Source of the DNA: Lachancea kluyveri NRRL Y-12651
Lineage: Eukaryota > Ascomycota > Saccharomycetes > Saccharomycetales > Saccharomycetaceae
DNA: 64,000 nt
Assembly: GCA_000149225.2 (NCBI GenBank)
Contig: CM000693.1
Span: 930,001-994,000 of the forward strand
Direction of reading: 5' to 3'
The notes beneath the pieces were generated by a model. That model saw only the letters and a program-made list of their open reading frames with translations, did not search any database and had not been told where the DNA came from. Below are positions 41,184-52,022 of this stretch, in pieces. Position 1 is the first letter of the stretch. Every line of letters starts with the position of its first letter. A program made the position numbers and the translations under genes.

Positions 41184-42305
41184 ATGTCAAGGAAGATTCA
41201 GCATCTGGTTGAAAGGTATCAGAGTAGGGACCGGTTGAGTCGACAAGGTGTTTGGAAAGGAGAGCTTTATACGCCGCAAGAAATTCCGTTCTTACATAGA
41301 GGGTGGTGCTGGAGGACGCTGCTGTTAAGCGATGAAGACGAATTAATAGTTTCATTAGAAGTGGTTCCAGATACCGAGGAATTAGAATCCAGAAGGAATA
41401 GTCCCGTGAAGCTAACAACGCATGGAATTAGGCGATTAACACCAGTCATGGCCGAGTCCCATCCGCTGACACTAGAAGACCCACTAAAGGAACAGATACC
41501 AATGGATGAGACTCTAGACATAATCAGTCTTGATTTGGAACGACTGCTGATCGACGACATATTTTCTAAAGAGTCTGTGAAAAATGAGATGAAAAGAATA
41601 TTGTATAATTACGTGATTTACAACAACACTAGTTACAAACAAGGTTACCACGAGCTTTGTGGGACAATCTACTTGCAGATGCGAGGCAATCGACAAGACG
41701 AGGTTATGGTTAACACTTTTAATATCTTCAACAAGCTGATGAAGCACGTACAACCGGTTTTTTACACGGAGGGGAAATTGATTGAATGGTGCCGTAATAC
41801 GTTTGGATCGATCCTTAAGCACACATCTCCGAAGCTGCACGACTTACTGGTAAAACATCATCGTATGGACAATACAATCTGGTTGATTAGATGGACAAGA
41901 TTGCTTCTTTTAAGAGAATTTGATATGGATTATGTGTTAAAGATTTGGGATCACTTGTTGACCTTTCAGTATCCCATCGAAGGGTTGATGGCTTGTATGA
42001 TTGTTGTGTTGCTAATCGTTGTGTCTCAGGAGTTGCACTGTTGCGAAGACCAAGGAGACTTGATTTCAATCTTACTCCACTACCCTCGGGAAAAGGCAAT
42101 CGACGTGGTTGAACTGTTGAAATACAGTGGGAACCTGTACGAGCTGTGGGCAGCCAAGCAATTCGAAGATATGAAAGGGGTTGGCGACACCTTGTGCAAG
42201 ATTTATAGTCGGGAATGGTACGAAAAGTGCCAAGGGATAGACGTAAACAGACTAAGGCTAGAGGAAAGGCTAAGAAAAAGGGTTGAGTGGAAACTCAGCA
42301 AGTAA
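41184..42305 (+). CDS. GYP6: Rab GTPase-activating protein, TBC domain (Gyp6)
   Basis: 373 residues (S. cerevisiae Gyp6 458). The protein is essentially one TBC domain, which speeds GTP hydrolysis by Rab GTPases; the yeast protein acts on Ypt6 in Golgi traffic. The arginine finger is Arg120 in ISLDLER (IxxDxxR motif), and the glutamine finger Gln153 lies in YKQGYHEL. An N-terminal GVWKGELY and RGWCWRTLLL fit the TBC start. The C-terminus is shorter than in S. cerevisiae but the catalytic part is whole. It is convergent with GPM1, 79 bases away. Confidence 0.9.
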   Translation: MSRKIQHLVERYQSRDRLSRQGVWKGELYTPQEIPFLHRGWCWRTLLLSDEDELIVSLEVVPDTEELESRRNSPVKLTTHGIRRLTPVMAESHPLTLEDPLKEQIPMDETLDIISLDLERLLIDDIFSKESVKNEMKRILYNYVIYNNTSYKQGYHELCGTIYLQMRGNRQDEVMVNTFNIFNKLMKHVQPVFYTEGKLIEWCRNTFGSILKHTSPKLHDLLVKHHRMDNTIWLIRWTRLLLLREFDMDYVLKIWDHLLTFQYPIEGLMACMIVVLLIVVSQELHCCEDQGDLISILLHYPREKAIDVVELLKYSGNLYELWAAKQFEDMKGVGDTLCKIYSREWYEKCQGIDVNRLRLEERLRKRVEWKLSK

Positions 42306-42384
42306 AATGGTAAATTTGTATCATTAGATGTACGTAAACTCGTGTATAAAAAGAGACCTAAAGTGTTGTCATCAATTCATCCAT

Positions 42385-43128
42385 TTATTTCTTACCTTGA
42401 GCGGCAACAGCGGCGGCACCAGCGGCAGCAGCTTCTGGGTCCAAGTAGTAAGATGGCTTGGTTGGCTTCAAGTTTTCGTCCAATTCAAAAACCAATGGGA
42501 TACCAGTTGGGATGTTCAACTTGGCAATGTCAGCATCGGAGATGTTTTCCAAGTGCTTAACCAAGGCTCTCAAAGAGTTACCGTGAGCAGCGATCAAAAC
42601 AGTCTTACCGCTCAACAACTCCTTGGCAATGGTGTCTTGCCAGTATGGCAACAATCTGTCGATGACTAGAGCCAAAGATTCAGTTTCTGGCAAAACATTT
42701 GGGTCAACGTCAGCGTATCTTTCTTCACCCTTTTGGGAGAATTCAGAGGTAGCTTCAATTGGTGGAGGTGGAACATCGAAAGATCTTCTCCAGGTGGTGA
42801 ATTTTTCTTCACCGTATTGGGCCAAGGTAGCAGCCTTGTCCTTACCTTGCAAAGCACCGTAGTGTCTTTCGTTCAATCTCCAAGATCTTTCAACTGGGAT
42901 CCACACTCTGTCGGCCTTGCTCAAAGCAATGTTGGCAGTTTGAATAGCTCTGGTCAACTTGGAAGTGAACAAGATATCTGGGTTAACCTTGTGTTCCTTC
43001 AACAATTCACCGGCTCTGGCGGCTTCTTGTTCACCCTTGGCGGACAACTTAACGTCGACCCAACCGGTAAACAAGTTCTTTTCGTTCCATTCGGATTGAC
43101 CGTGTCTAACTAGGACTAACTTTGGCAT
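42385..43128 (-). CDS. GPM1: Phosphoglycerate mutase
   Basis: 2,3-bisphosphoglycerate-dependent mutase of 247 residues, identical in length to S. cerevisiae Gpm1; it interconverts 3- and 2-phosphoglycerate in glycolysis. The N-terminal [10 protein letters not shown] carries the phosphorylated histidine (His9 counting Met), and the second active-site histidine is in [18 protein letters not shown] and the Ala-rich tail are typical. Codon use is strongly biased (GGT, GCT, AAG, TTG), as expected for a very highly expressed gene. The upstream region carries Gcr1 and Rap1-like boxes. Confidence 0.98.
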   Translation of the reverse strand: MPKLVLVRHGQSEWNEKNLFTGWVDVKLSAKGEQEAARAGELLKEHKVNPDILFTSKLTRAIQTANIALSKADRVWIPVERSWRLNERHYGALQGKDKAATLAQYGEEKFTTWRRSFDVPPPPIEATSEFSQKGEERYADVDPNVLPETESLALVIDRLLPYWQDTIAKELLSGKTVLIAAHGNSLRALVKHLENISDADIAKLNIPTGIPLVFELDENLKPTKPSYYLDPEAAAAGAAAVAAQGKK

Positions 43129-43590
43129 TATATGTGTATGAGATGTGAGTGGTAGCTGGGGGATTAATAAAAATTCAAGAACAAACTCTATCTCGAAAGT
43201 AATTGGGGCCTATTCCAGCTCCTTATATACTTTTTATTGCTGGTGGAACAGGTGGTGGGCCACGGCCATACCACGCGATCAGCAGAAGCCACGCCTTTCA
43301 AAGACAGGATGCCCGAAGGGCACAGGAAGCTGGCGTCGGAAGCAGACAACGGCGTCGGGTTTAGGTATGGGTATAGTCACGTGATGGCAAATACGCTGTA
43401 GGTCCACGTGACTATGGTGGAGCAGGTGGAAAGTCGGTCATATCACGTGTTTTATTCGTTTGCATATGTATAATACGTATGTTGCGTGTGTTTGCGTGTG
43501 TTTACGTATGTCTGTGTGTGTTTTGAATCCGTTCAAGTAGTAGTATCCTTGTGGTCACAGGGAGGCGAGATACACATGCTGACTCAATTG
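43129..43590. promoter_or_regulatory. GPM1 promoter with Gcr1 and Rap1-like boxes
   Basis: 462 bases between GPM1 and the NNR2 3' end. On the GPM1 strand there are two CTTCC cores (GGAAG at 43325-43329 and 43338-43342), the Gcr1 motif. ATACCCATACC, a Rap1-like site, is read from AGGTATGGGTAT at 43363-43374. Together they are the usual glycolytic promoter set. CACGTG also occurs at 43379-43384, 43405-43410 and 43445-43450. The part nearest NNR2 is rich in GTGT and TGTG. Confidence 0.65.
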
Positions 43591-44568
43591 CTAGTCAAAC
43601 AATTTGGCATAGACTTCGCCCACCCGGAAGTTCACGTCTGTGGTTTGCATGGCTCGCCCGCATTGCTTGAAGGCTAATTTCGAGCACTCGCGAGTGACTG
43701 TGCTGCCCACATAGCAACTTATTAGTGCCAAGGAGCACCAATCCAACTTGTTCTTCTCATCAGTTGGAGGGTCCCAGACGCCGAAATCGTATGTGGCTCT
43801 ACTGTATGCAAGCATCGTGGCAATCACACCTGTCAAGGTGTCGCCCTGGCCACCAACGCGCTTGTTGCTACCTTCGACATTGTTCTCTAGTACACTACCT
43901 CCGTAGAAGATCTTGTCTTGTTGCCCTTTCTGTACTACCACGCATCCCAGTTGCTGCGACACTTTGTCACCATCCTCTGCACCAAGTACATCTTTAATTC
44001 TCTTGAACTCGACCACGTTGGGTGTGATCACCACTCTCCCAGCAGGAAACCTACCCAATAGTTCTTGCATCCGACCGCTGTATTGCTCATTGGATATCAA
44101 ATATAATCCGTCTGCGTCAAGAACTATTGGAATCTCACCTTTATGTTCGGTTGCGATGTACTCGACAATTTCAACAACTGTGTTCAACATCACTGGGTCT
44201 CTTCCTAGTCCGGGCCCAATAACCACGACATGAATCCTATCGATCAGCCCCTTAACCTTGTCCATCGTGCTCTTTGCTGGACCGGAACTGCTGTCTCTCA
44301 AATAGGGGTGCACCATCAAGTTTGGTGAATAGGACTTAATGACAGTTCCGGCATTCAGCTCACACACCACATGTGTCAGATCACATCCAAACAGTGCAGC
44401 TGCATTGGCACTGAAGAATGGAGCTCCTGTGTAGTCCTCGCAACCACCAATTACCGCAACCCTTCCGCACTGACCCTTATGGAGTTGCGGTAGCAATGGA
44501 GGAATTATACTTTTTCTAGCTAATTGGAGGATCTGTTTATGTGATAGTCTTGCTATATTATTGCTCAT
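43591..44568 (-). CDS. NNR2: ATP-dependent NAD(P)HX dehydratase
   Basis: Repair enzyme of 325 residues (S. cerevisiae YKL151C 337) that dehydrates damaged, hydrated NADH or NADPH using ATP. The family blocks are clear: GRVAVIGGCEDYTGAPFFSA near the N-terminus, VIGPGLGRDP for ATP, and NKRVGGQGDTLTG for catalysis, with the aspartate of GQGDTLTG. The C-terminus (GRAMQTTDVN, then RVGEVYAKLF) matches. It usually acts with the epimerase Nnr1, not in this window. It is tandem with GPM1 and divergent from MCR1. Confidence 0.96.
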   Translation of the reverse strand: MSNNIARLSHKQILQLARKSIIPPLLPQLHKGQCGRVAVIGGCEDYTGAPFFSANAAALFGCDLTHVVCELNAGTVIKSYSPNLMVHPYLRDSSSGPAKSTMDKVKGLIDRIHVVVIGPGLGRDPVMLNTVVEIVEYIATEHKGEIPIVLDADGLYLISNEQYSGRMQELLGRFPAGRVVITPNVVEFKRIKDVLGAEDGDKVSQQLGCVVVQKGQQDKIFYGGSVLENNVEGSNKRVGGQGDTLTGVIATMLAYSRATYDFGVWDPPTDEKNKLDWCSLALISCYVGSTVTRECSKLAFKQCGRAMQTTDVNFRVGEVYAKLFD

Positions 44569-44746
44569 CTTTTTCGATGTCTCTCACCAAAGTTTGTCTC
44601 AACCAATCAAAGAACTTGTTTGAGAGCTGTCTTATTTTGCTTGCTTGTAATGGAAATTCTGACCGCCACGGAAAAAGTATATAAATGACAAGGCGCCTGC
44701 CTTTTGCTCTCCTTTTCCCTCATTCCACTCCCGTTATTTCTGGCTA

Positions 44747-45664
44747 ATGTTGACATTCACAAATCCAAATCCAATAATGCTATCCAGATTTACCAGATCT
44801 AACAAGTTTTTGCCACTAGCCATTGGTACATGTGCCATTGCTGCCACTTACTACTACTCAACTTCCTTCTCTTCTATTCGTAATGACAGCTCGAAGATTT
44901 TTGTCGGAGACAACCAATGGATCGATTTGCCAATTTCTAAGATCGAAGATGTTTCTCACGACACCAGAAGATTCACCTTCAAGCTACCATCTGATGACCA
45001 AGTCACAGGTTTAGTCACTGCTTCTGCCTTGTTGGCTAAGTTTGTCACACCAAAAGGATCTAACGTTATTAGACCTTACACCCCAACAACCGATGTTGGC
45101 AAGAAAGGTGAATTCCAGTTGGTCATTAAACGTTACGACGACGGTAAAATGACTCCTCATTTGTTCTCTTTGAAGCCATCTGATACCGTTTCATTCAAAG
45201 GTCCAATTTTGAAGTGGAAATGGGAACCAAATTCCTTTGATTCCATTACCTTGTTGGGCGCCGGTACCGGTATTACCCCGTTGTTCCAGCTACTTCATCA
45301 CATTGCTGAGAACCCAGCAGACAAGACCAAGATCAACCTGTTGTATGGTAACAAAACTCCAAACGACATCTTGTTGAAAAAGGAATTAGATGACATCCAA
45401 GCTAAGTACCCTGATCAAGTCAAGATTACTTACTTCGTCGACAAGTCAGAAGGAGAATTTGAGGGTAAGACTGGTTTCATCACAAAAGAGGATCTACTTG
45501 AAAAATCGGCAAAACCATCTGAAAAGACTCAGATTTTCATTTGTGGTCCACCACCATTCATGGGTGCTTACTCTGGTCCAAAGAAGTCTCCTCAAGATCA
45601 AGGTGAATTGACCGGTATCTTGAGTGAATTAGGCTACTCCAAGGACCAAGTTTTCAAGTTTTGA
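44747..45664 (+). CDS. MCR1: Mitochondrial NADH-cytochrome b5 reductase
   Basis: FAD enzyme of 305 residues from the first ATG (295 from the second, at 44777). It transfers electrons from NADH to cytochrome b5 or cytochrome c in the intermembrane space and outer membrane. A basic start and one hydrophobic segment at about residues 21-37 give the N-in or sorted topology known for Mcr1. FAD binding is by RPYTP (109-113), NADH binding by GAGTGI (171-176) and CGPPPF (266-271), and the end is QVFKF. The second ATG has the better context (A at -3) and corresponds to the S. cerevisiae start, so the first 10 residues may not be used. Confidence 0.96.
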   Translation: MLTFTNPNPIMLSRFTRSNKFLPLAIGTCAIAATYYYSTSFSSIRNDSSKIFVGDNQWIDLPISKIEDVSHDTRRFTFKLPSDDQVTGLVTASALLAKFVTPKGSNVIRPYTPTTDVGKKGEFQLVIKRYDDGKMTPHLFSLKPSDTVSFKGPILKWKWEPNSFDSITLLGAGTGITPLFQLLHHIAENPADKTKINLLYGNKTPNDILLKKELDDIQAKYPDQVKITYFVDKSEGEFEGKTGFITKEDLLEKSAKPSEKTQIFICGPPPFMGAYSGPKKSPQDQGELTGILSELGYSKDQVFKF

Positions 45665-45867
45665 AATTTTTTACTTTTTTCAAACATTTGTACTCCCCTT
45701 CCTCGTCACCGTTTACTATACATTTTTATTCCGTACATAGCCTATAAATATTCTATAAACATGGCCAAATAGTTTATCAACTACTATTCCAAAGGCAACA
45801 AAAAAAAAAAAAAAAAAAGGAAATGGAAATGGAAATGAGAGGGAGAAAACGGTGAGTTGAAAATATA

Positions 45868-47160
45868 CTATGGATTTAAAATTTTGTCTTCGAATATCCG
45901 AGTTTGCTCAAACTCCTTCCTTTCAATCCCCTGGACAAACTCAGGAATAGCATATTCGGTCCAATCAACCGTGTCACTCTTGACTTCGCCGCGAGCACGG
46001 GCTAAAGCTTCAAAATCTATCTTGTCCAATTTATTTTGCGCAGGTACGTTTGATTTTAGATATCTCAAACTTGCGATAAACTCCGGATCCCAGTATAGCT
46101 TTGGATGGTCTGGTGAATAAGTTGGATGTTCTTCGTCAACATCTAGCTCAATGATATCCAAAAACTGGCGGTGTTTTACACACTTATCCAATGCTAAAAA
46201 TTTGGTCAATTTTCGTTCAATCGGTGTTCTGCTTGGGTTGGCATCAGTATTTTCCTCTCTTTCTTTTTCCTCTTTTTCTTCTTCTTCTTCGTTTTCCTCC
46301 AGATCGAGATCCAGGTCGATCTCGTCTTTGTTTTGTTTTGACTTCTTCCTGTCCAAGGAAGTGTCATTGGTTGTAGACGGTCTTCTCTTATCTGTATGTA
46401 CCATCTGTGCTTCGAATTTCACGTGCAGATGTGCGCTCAACCACCAAGATGGCTTCAAATGTTTCAACAACTGCCAATTGACCTCGCTTCCTAACTTTCC
46501 GCGCTGCACATCTTGTTTAAAGAATGGCTTTTTCTGTAGAAGCTTCGTCAGGTTCCCGTGTTTCACAATACCACAAGGCCAGTCATGGCTCATAAAAATG
46601 TTGACGCCGTGCAACATGAATAACGGTAGTACGTCTTCCTTTCTGACATGGTACAAACTCCTAACATTATCCTTCCATAATCCGTTTGATTCAAGGCTAT
46701 TGTAACTTGGCCTTGGTTTTTCAAAATCAAACCACTTGTAAATTCCACTCAAACAACCGATCTTGACGCTTTGAAATATAAGACAGTTGGAAAACCCGGC
46801 GTAATAAATATTTTCAGCAGCGTAACCGCCATACGGTAAAGACATCAAGTGGCGCATGTTCTCGTGGTTACCGCCTATGAATAACGTTGGTATAGGAGCA
46901 ACAAGCGTACCATCATAGTATTTGTGGAAATCGCCGAGTTTTATGTACTTGGGTGGTATGGAGATCGAATCGAAATCCTGAGTAGACCTTAAGCTTTGGA
47001 AATCACCAAGTACTAGCAAAAGATCTGGAAGAGATTCATTTTGAGCATAGCATCTCTTAGTTATTTCCGAGTAAATCGTCTGTAACTCGCCATGACAACA
47101 GCCCTGTACTGCAATTCGTAGTTTCTTTGCGCTTTTTGTAGTGAGTGTGGCCTGTGACAT
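45868..47160 (-). CDS. DBR1: RNA lariat debranching enzyme
   Basis: Metallophosphoesterase of 430 residues (S. cerevisiae 405) that opens the 2'-5' bond of intron lariats. The metal-binding motifs are all intact: GCCHG with His23, GDFQ at 52-55, GNHE at 97-100, SHDWP and SAHLHVKF. A Glu/Lys-rich acidic insert near residues 280-315 is longer than in S. cerevisiae and explains part of the size difference. It is convergent with MCR1. The genes in this window that need it include RPS27, SRP102 and RPT1. Confidence 0.97.
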   Translation of the reverse strand: MSQATLTTKSAKKLRIAVQGCCHGELQTIYSEITKRCYAQNESLPDLLLVLGDFQSLRSTQDFDSISIPPKYIKLGDFHKYYDGTLVAPIPTLFIGGNHENMRHLMSLPYGGYAAENIYYAGFSNCLIFQSVKIGCLSGIYKWFDFEKPRPSYNSLESNGLWKDNVRSLYHVRKEDVLPLFMLHGVNIFMSHDWPCGIVKHGNLTKLLQKKPFFKQDVQRGKLGSEVNWQLLKHLKPSWWLSAHLHVKFEAQMVHTDKRRPSTTNDTSLDRKKSKQNKDEIDLDLDLEENEEEEEKEEKEREENTDANPSRTPIERKLTKFLALDKCVKHRQFLDIIELDVDEEHPTYSPDHPKLYWDPEFIASLRYLKSNVPAQNKLDKIDFEALARARGEVKSDTVDWTEYAIPEFVQGIERKEFEQTRIFEDKILNP

Positions 47161-47601
47161 GGCCTATGCGAGTTTTGATTCTGTTTGTTGCTGAGCAGCA
47201 ATGTCCAAGACTTGTACTCCAGTAGACGAGCTCTTAATAAGCATTTTGAGGAAGGAACTAAAAAAAAAAAAAAAAAAAACAAAAAGAAAACCAAGACGGC
47301 GCCCGTAACAAGAACAACAAACCAAATATTTAGTATAAATTTTAGGAGAACAGAAAGAAAGAGAAAAAAAAAGGTATAAATTGAGCGAATAATTAAAAGA
47401 ATGTTTGTTCGTCTGTTTGTTTGTTGTTTTTTTCTCTCTTCTTTCTTCTTTTTTTTGGTTAGTGTTTCACTAAATACATAAATAAATAATAAATAAGAGT
47501 ACACATAAAAAATTTGATTTTCTTTCATTAACAAGCGTCTAGCGCTGTACTGCTACTACGTAAACTCTGATGACATTGGCATTTCCCCGCGTTTATTTTG
47601 G
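47161..47601. other. DBR1 promoter and SDH1 3' region
   Basis: 441 bases, AT-rich, with an A tract at 47261-47279 and T-rich runs near 47425-47457. Short frames on both strands derive from these low-complexity runs. No gene seen. Confidence 0.5.
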
Positions 47602-49518
47602 TTAGTAGGCCCTAATGGTAGGTGGAACTGGTGGACATTCGGCCTCGTCCAATGTTGTGGTGATGACTTTTCTGTAATTCAAAGTGACATCATCAGCGGT
47701 TTTCTTTTGCCAAGACAAAGTGTGTTTCATCCAGTTTTTATCATCTCTTTCTGGATAGTCTTCTCTGGCATGAGCACCACGAGATTCCTTTCTATTAGAT
47801 GCAGAAACAGCAGTTTGGGTAGCACAGGTCAACAAGTTTTGTAGTTCCAAAGTTTCCACCAAATCAGAGTTCCAGATCATAGATCTGTCGGTAGTCTTGA
47901 CATCGGCAAAGGTTTTGTCGACAGCAGTAATGTTTTTAACACCTTCGTCTAGGGATTCTTGGGTTCTGAAAACAGACACGTCCTTCTGCATTGTCTTTTG
48001 CATAGCCAGTCTAATGTCAGCGGTTGGTTTGTCACCGGTAGCGTTTCTCAATTTGTCCAAGTTAGCAATGGATTCTTTACCCAAGTCGGCGGGCAATGGT
48101 TTATGGGGTAGACCCGGTTGTAAAGTGTCTGCGACGGTGTGAGCAACGGCACGGCCAAAGACGACTAGATCTAGCAGAGAGTTGGCACCCAATCTGTTGG
48201 CACCGTGAACGGAAACACAAGCCGCTTCACCACAGGCCATCAACCCAGGAATGATCTTGTCCTCGCCGGTTTCTTCATCGATAGTCAAAGCTTCACCGTT
48301 CCACTTGGTTGGAATACCACCCATGTTGTAATGGACGGTTGGCAAGATTGGAATTGGTTCCTTGGTGACGTCGACACCTGCAAAGATGGCAGCGGTTTCG
48401 GAAATACCTGGCAAACGTTCCTTCAAGACTTCTGGTGGCAAGTGGCTCAACTGTAAATACATGTGGTCCTTTTCTGGACCAACACCTCTACCTTCTCTAA
48501 TCTCCATGGTGATGGCACGAGAGACAACGTCTCTACAGGCCAAATCCTTGGCGGTTGGTGCGTAACGTTCCATAAAACGCTCACCTTCGGAGTTGACCAG
48601 GAACCCACCTTCACCACGAGCACCTTCGGTGATCAAACAACCGGAGCCGTAGATACCGGAGGGATGGAATTGGATAAACTCCAAATCCTGTAGCGGGAAA
48701 CCTGCTCTGGAGACCATCGCGTAACCATCACCGGTACAGGTATGGGCAGAAGTACAGGAGAAGTAAGCCCTACCGTAACCACCGGTGGCGATGATGGTCT
48801 TGTGGGCCCTGAATCTGTGGATGGTACCGTCTTCCTGGTTGTAGGCCATGACACCGACAACCTCGCCGTTATGCGTCAACAAGTCGGTAGCAAAGAATTC
48901 GATGAAAAAATGGGTGTTATGTCTCAAGGCTTGGCCGTACAGAGTATGCAACAGCGCATGGCCTGTTCTGTCGGCGACAGCACAGGTACGGTAGGCTTGG
49001 CCCCCCTTACCAAATTCCTTGGACTGACCACCAAAGGCTCTTTGGTAAATTCTACCCTCTTCGGTTCTAGAGAATGGCACACCGAAATGTTCCAGCTCAA
49101 TAATAGAATCAGGAGCTTCCCTGGTCATGTAGTGGATAGAATCTTGATCACCTAACCAATCAGAACCTTTGACGGTATCGTACATATGCCACTTCCAGTT
49201 ATCCTTGTGCATGTTACCCAAGGCGGCGTTGATACCACCTTGGGCTGCGACCGTATGGGACCTGGTTGGAAACAACTTGGAAATACACGCGGTCTTGTAA
49301 CCAGCCTCGGCTAAACCAAAAGCAGCTCTTAAACCGGCACCACCGGCACCCACCACAACACAGTCGTACTCGTGGTCGACGATGTGGTACTTGCCAGTAG
49401 CGTCGGCAGATTCACCATTGATGTCGCCTTTGGCGGCGTAGGCCTGTAAGGATCTAGAAGAGGAAGAAAAAAGTCTTCTGAGAGAGGACACTCTAGCAGA
49501 GGATTTTAGAGAAAGCAT
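47602..49518 (-). CDS. SDH1: Succinate dehydrogenase flavoprotein subunit
   Basis: FAD subunit of mitochondrial complex II, 638 residues (S. cerevisiae Sdh1 640). The start [19 protein letters not shown] is a matrix presequence. The dinucleotide fold GAGGAG is at residues 57-62, and His88 in [10 protein letters not shown] is the site of covalent FAD. The substrate-binding HPSGIYG and the C-terminal Arg-rich [14 protein letters not shown] are present. The reading frame stays open for 186 codons upstream of this ATG through the GC-rich promoter; that part is not conserved and is not included. In S. cerevisiae the paralogue is YJL045W on chromosome X, consistent with the mixed order here. Confidence 0.97.
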   Translation of the reverse strand: MLSLKSSARVSSLRRLFSSSSRSLQAYAAKGDINGESADATGKYHIVDHEYDCVVVGAGGAGLRAAFGLAEAGYKTACISKLFPTRSHTVAAQGGINAALGNMHKDNWKWHMYDTVKGSDWLGDQDSIHYMTREAPDSIIELEHFGVPFSRTEEGRIYQRAFGGQSKEFGKGGQAYRTCAVADRTGHALLHTLYGQALRHNTHFFIEFFATDLLTHNGEVVGVMAYNQEDGTIHRFRAHKTIIATGGYGRAYFSCTSAHTCTGDGYAMVSRAGFPLQDLEFIQFHPSGIYGSGCLITEGARGEGGFLVNSEGERFMERYAPTAKDLACRDVVSRAITMEIREGRGVGPEKDHMYLQLSHLPPEVLKERLPGISETAAIFAGVDVTKEPIPILPTVHYNMGGIPTKWNGEALTIDEETGEDKIIPGLMACGEAACVSVHGANRLGANSLLDLVVFGRAVAHTVADTLQPGLPHKPLPADLGKESIANLDKLRNATGDKPTADIRLAMQKTMQKDVSVFRTQESLDEGVKNITAVDKTFADVKTTDRSMIWNSDLVETLELQNLLTCATQTAVSASNRKESRGAHAREDYPERDDKNWMKHTLSWQKKTADDVTLNYRKVITTTLDEAECPPVPPTIRAY

Positions 49519-50171
49519 CGGGCGAACAGGCTTGGGCTTGCAGGAGTCTTTGAGTCTTTCTTTGTTACACGTGTGCAGACAGCCTAACTCCGGCACGCGG
49601 ATGGTTCGGTTTACCAATGGATCCTTATATACAAACCACCCTCCGGCCTTGATGATGACCAAAACCCCCCTTTCGCGGTGCCGGTTGCCGCTGGGGCGCC
49701 TCCGATTCGTCCCGGAGGTGTATGGGTTACAGCTATTTTTTTGTTCCCTTTCTTCGCGGCAGAGCGGTTTCTCGGAGGCGAGGTCGCATGTCACGTGGAC
49801 AGCTTGCGGCACGCCAAGAAAGGACCAAAGGAGCCGTGGACCGGGTGTATGATATGGTCTCCATATACCCGGTTCACGTGACACGTATAAAAAACCCCCC
49901 TCCCGCCTCTCCTCCTTGGTGGGTGGGTTCACGGCCAGAGCGCGCAGGTCAACATGCGGAGCGCGAGACCAAGGAGAAGAAAGACACCAAGAGGAGAGGC
50001 GGGAAAGTTGTGGAAGGCGCATGGACTTCGAATCCAGTTCAAAGGCCGTTGATCTTTCTAACTTGAAGGTATACACGTGTCCCGATCAGTTAGCTTATAC
50101 TACCTGACTCGCTTTCTTCGCTTCAAAAGAAGAAAGATAAAAAAATAAAAAATAAAAAAAAACCCTACTTC
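49519..50171. promoter_or_regulatory. GC-rich SDH1-AVT3 divergent promoter
   Basis: 653 bases that are visibly richer in G and C (about 55-60 percent in lines 49681-49980) than the rest of the window. A TATA box for SDH1 (TATATAAGG on the minus strand at about 49621-49629) lies about 105 bases before its ATG. CACGTG occurs at 49792-49797, 49874-49879 and 50074-50079. An A/T-rich stretch precedes the AVT3 ATG. I found no RNA gene in it. Confidence 0.6.
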
Positions 50172-52022
50172 ATGAGTAGAAGAAATAGCAACACGGCGAG
50201 CGCTGTCCCACCCGTCAACGTGAACGCTGGTTCCAACTCCAGAAGACCGTCTATACATTTTGACCTGTCCAACCCAAATCCTCAAGTCGTGGACATTGTT
50301 TCAAAGCATCTGGTACAGCCAGAGGACTCGGATGCTTCAAATAACTCCAAAGCAAGGTCGCCAAGCATGGAACGTTCAGACTTCAACTCTTTACAACTTC
50401 AAGGTGGTGATATTACCAGGGAACTGTATAGGTGGCAGAATGATCATAACACAACCGCGGGTGTTGCTCCGGGAACCACTACTCCTCCTCTCGGCTCTAC
50501 TCCACCTGCGTCCGATGCAATGAGAAGGAGGTCTATGAGTTTCAGCGGTAGCATAAGATCCGGTGCTAGTAATACGAGGCATAACTATATCGATGTCCCG
50601 GAGATGTCTGCTAACGAGATGAGGGCGCCTGGTGGCTTTAGGAGGAGTTTTCTTATTCATAAGAACTTGAAGGAAAACAAAGACGTTCCAAACTTCATCG
50701 CCCGTAACTTCATCGAGTTTTTGACGCTGTATGGCCACTTCGCGGGTGAGGACTTGTCCGAAGACGAGGATGAAGAACCTGAGGAGTCAGATGAGGAGAG
50801 CCTGCTTTTGCCCCGTCGCAAAGAACGTCCGCAACACAAGGCAACGGTTTTTAAGACCATCATCCTTCTTATCAAATCCTTTGTCGGTACGGGTGTTCTT
50901 TTCCTTCCAAAGGGCTTCCACAACGGTGGATGGGGTTTCAGTAGTGTGGCTTTACTCTTCTGCAGCGTTGTGTCTTACTGGTGCTTCATGCTACTGATCA
51001 ACACCAAAAACAAAATACGGGTCAACGGGTACGGTGATCTCGGCGGCCAACTGTATGGCAGGAAGATGAAATTTGCAATCCTGAGTTCCATCGTTCTGTC
51101 GCAGATCGGGTTTGCTGCGGCCTACACCGTGTTTACCGCAACCAATCTGCAGGCCTTTTTCGCCAATATCTTCCACTGGGACTACCCGTTAGCCATATAC
51201 ATTCTGCTGCAAATGGTCGTCTACATTCCGCTTTCGTTGACCAGAAGTATTGCCAAACTGAGCGGTACCGTTCTCATTGCAGACTTCTTCATTTTGGTTG
51301 GTTTACTCTACCTTTACTACTACTGCGCCTATTACGTCAGCGTCCACGGCATCGCTAGCGACTCCATGGTTTTGTTCAACAGTTCCAATTGGACTTTGTT
51401 CATCGGTACTGCGATTTTCACCTATGAAGGCATCGGTCTGTTGATTCCGATCCAAGAATCTATGAAACAACCGGAGAAGTTCCCCCGTTGTTTGTTTGGT
51501 GTCATGCTTGGAATCACCGTAATCTTCATTTCATGTGGATGCCTGTGTTACTCTGCCTTTGGTGCCGACGTCAAGACCGTCATCCTGTTGAACTTCCCCC
51601 AGGACAGCATTTTCACCGGCGGTGTCCAATTTTCGTATGCGCTTGCCATCCTACTGTCAACGCCCTTACAGCTGTTCCCAGCAATACGTATTCTGGAAAA
51701 CGCCGTATTCCCATCGCATGCCTCCGGTAAGCATAACCCAAAGGTCAAGTGGTTGAAAAATTACTTCCGCTGTTTCGTGGTTATCGCTTCGGTGGCTATT
51801 GCCTGGGTCGGTGCAAACGACTTGGACAAATTTGTCTCATTGGTGGGAAGCCTTGCCTGCATTCCGCTAATCTACATCTACCCACCGATGCTACACTACA
51901 AAGCCTTCCGAGGTACCAACATCAGTAGGCATGACCTGGTATTAGACCAAGTCGTGCTATGGTTTGGTATCGCAATCATGGTTTATATCTCATTACAGAC
52001 GGTGCTCATGTGGTCACAGTGA
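50172..52022 (+). CDS. AVT3: Vacuolar amino acid exporter (Avt3/Avt4 family)
   Basis: 616-residue transporter (S. cerevisiae Avt3 692) of the amino acid/auxin permease family, which exports neutral amino acids from the vacuole. About 210 hydrophilic Ser-rich and acidic residues precede the membrane domain. That domain starts at KTIILLIKSFVGTGVLFLPK, the usual first-helix signature, and shows about eleven hydrophobic helices. Position between SDH1 and RPT1 matches AVT3 on chromosome XI; the paralogue AVT4 is the alternative. The start ATG is immediately preceded by an A-rich leader. Confidence 0.92.
   Translation: MSRRNSNTASAVPPVNVNAGSNSRRPSIHFDLSNPNPQVVDIVSKHLVQPEDSDASNNSKARSPSMERSDFNSLQLQGGDITRELYRWQNDHNTTAGVAPGTTTPPLGSTPPASDAMRRRSMSFSGSIRSGASNTRHNYIDVPEMSANEMRAPGGFRRSFLIHKNLKENKDVPNFIARNFIEFLTLYGHFAGEDLSEDEDEEPEESDEESLLLPRRKERPQHKATVFKTIILLIKSFVGTGVLFLPKGFHNGGWGFSSVALLFCSVVSYWCFMLLINTKNKIRVNGYGDLGGQLYGRKMKFAILSSIVLSQIGFAAAYTVFTATNLQAFFANIFHWDYPLAIYILLQMVVYIPLSLTRSIAKLSGTVLIADFFILVGLLYLYYYCAYYVSVHGIASDSMVLFNSSNWTLFIGTAIFTYEGIGLLIPIQESMKQPEKFPRCLFGVMLGITVIFISCGCLCYSAFGADVKTVILLNFPQDSIFTGGVQFSYALAILLSTPLQLFPAIRILENAVFPSHASGKHNPKVKWLKNYFRCFVVIASVAIAWVGANDLDKFVSLVGSLACIPLIYIYPPMLHYKAFRGTNISRHDLVLDQVVLWFGIAIMVYISLQTVLMWSQ

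Noticed and set aside
46151-46705. 184-codon plus-strand frame opposite DBR1
   Set aside because: Ser/Phe-rich mirror of the acidic Glu/Lys coding insert of DBR1; no start context or similarity.
50000-50060. Possible tRNA-like stretch near the AVT3 promoter (ACTTCGAATCC)
   Set aside because: No acceptor or D-arm pairing and no proper A-box could be found.
49519-50076. In-frame upstream extension of SDH1
   Set aside because: It lies in GC-rich promoter DNA, opens with GTG, covers the TATA box and does not resemble any Sdh1 extension. The presequence begins at the ATG at 49518.
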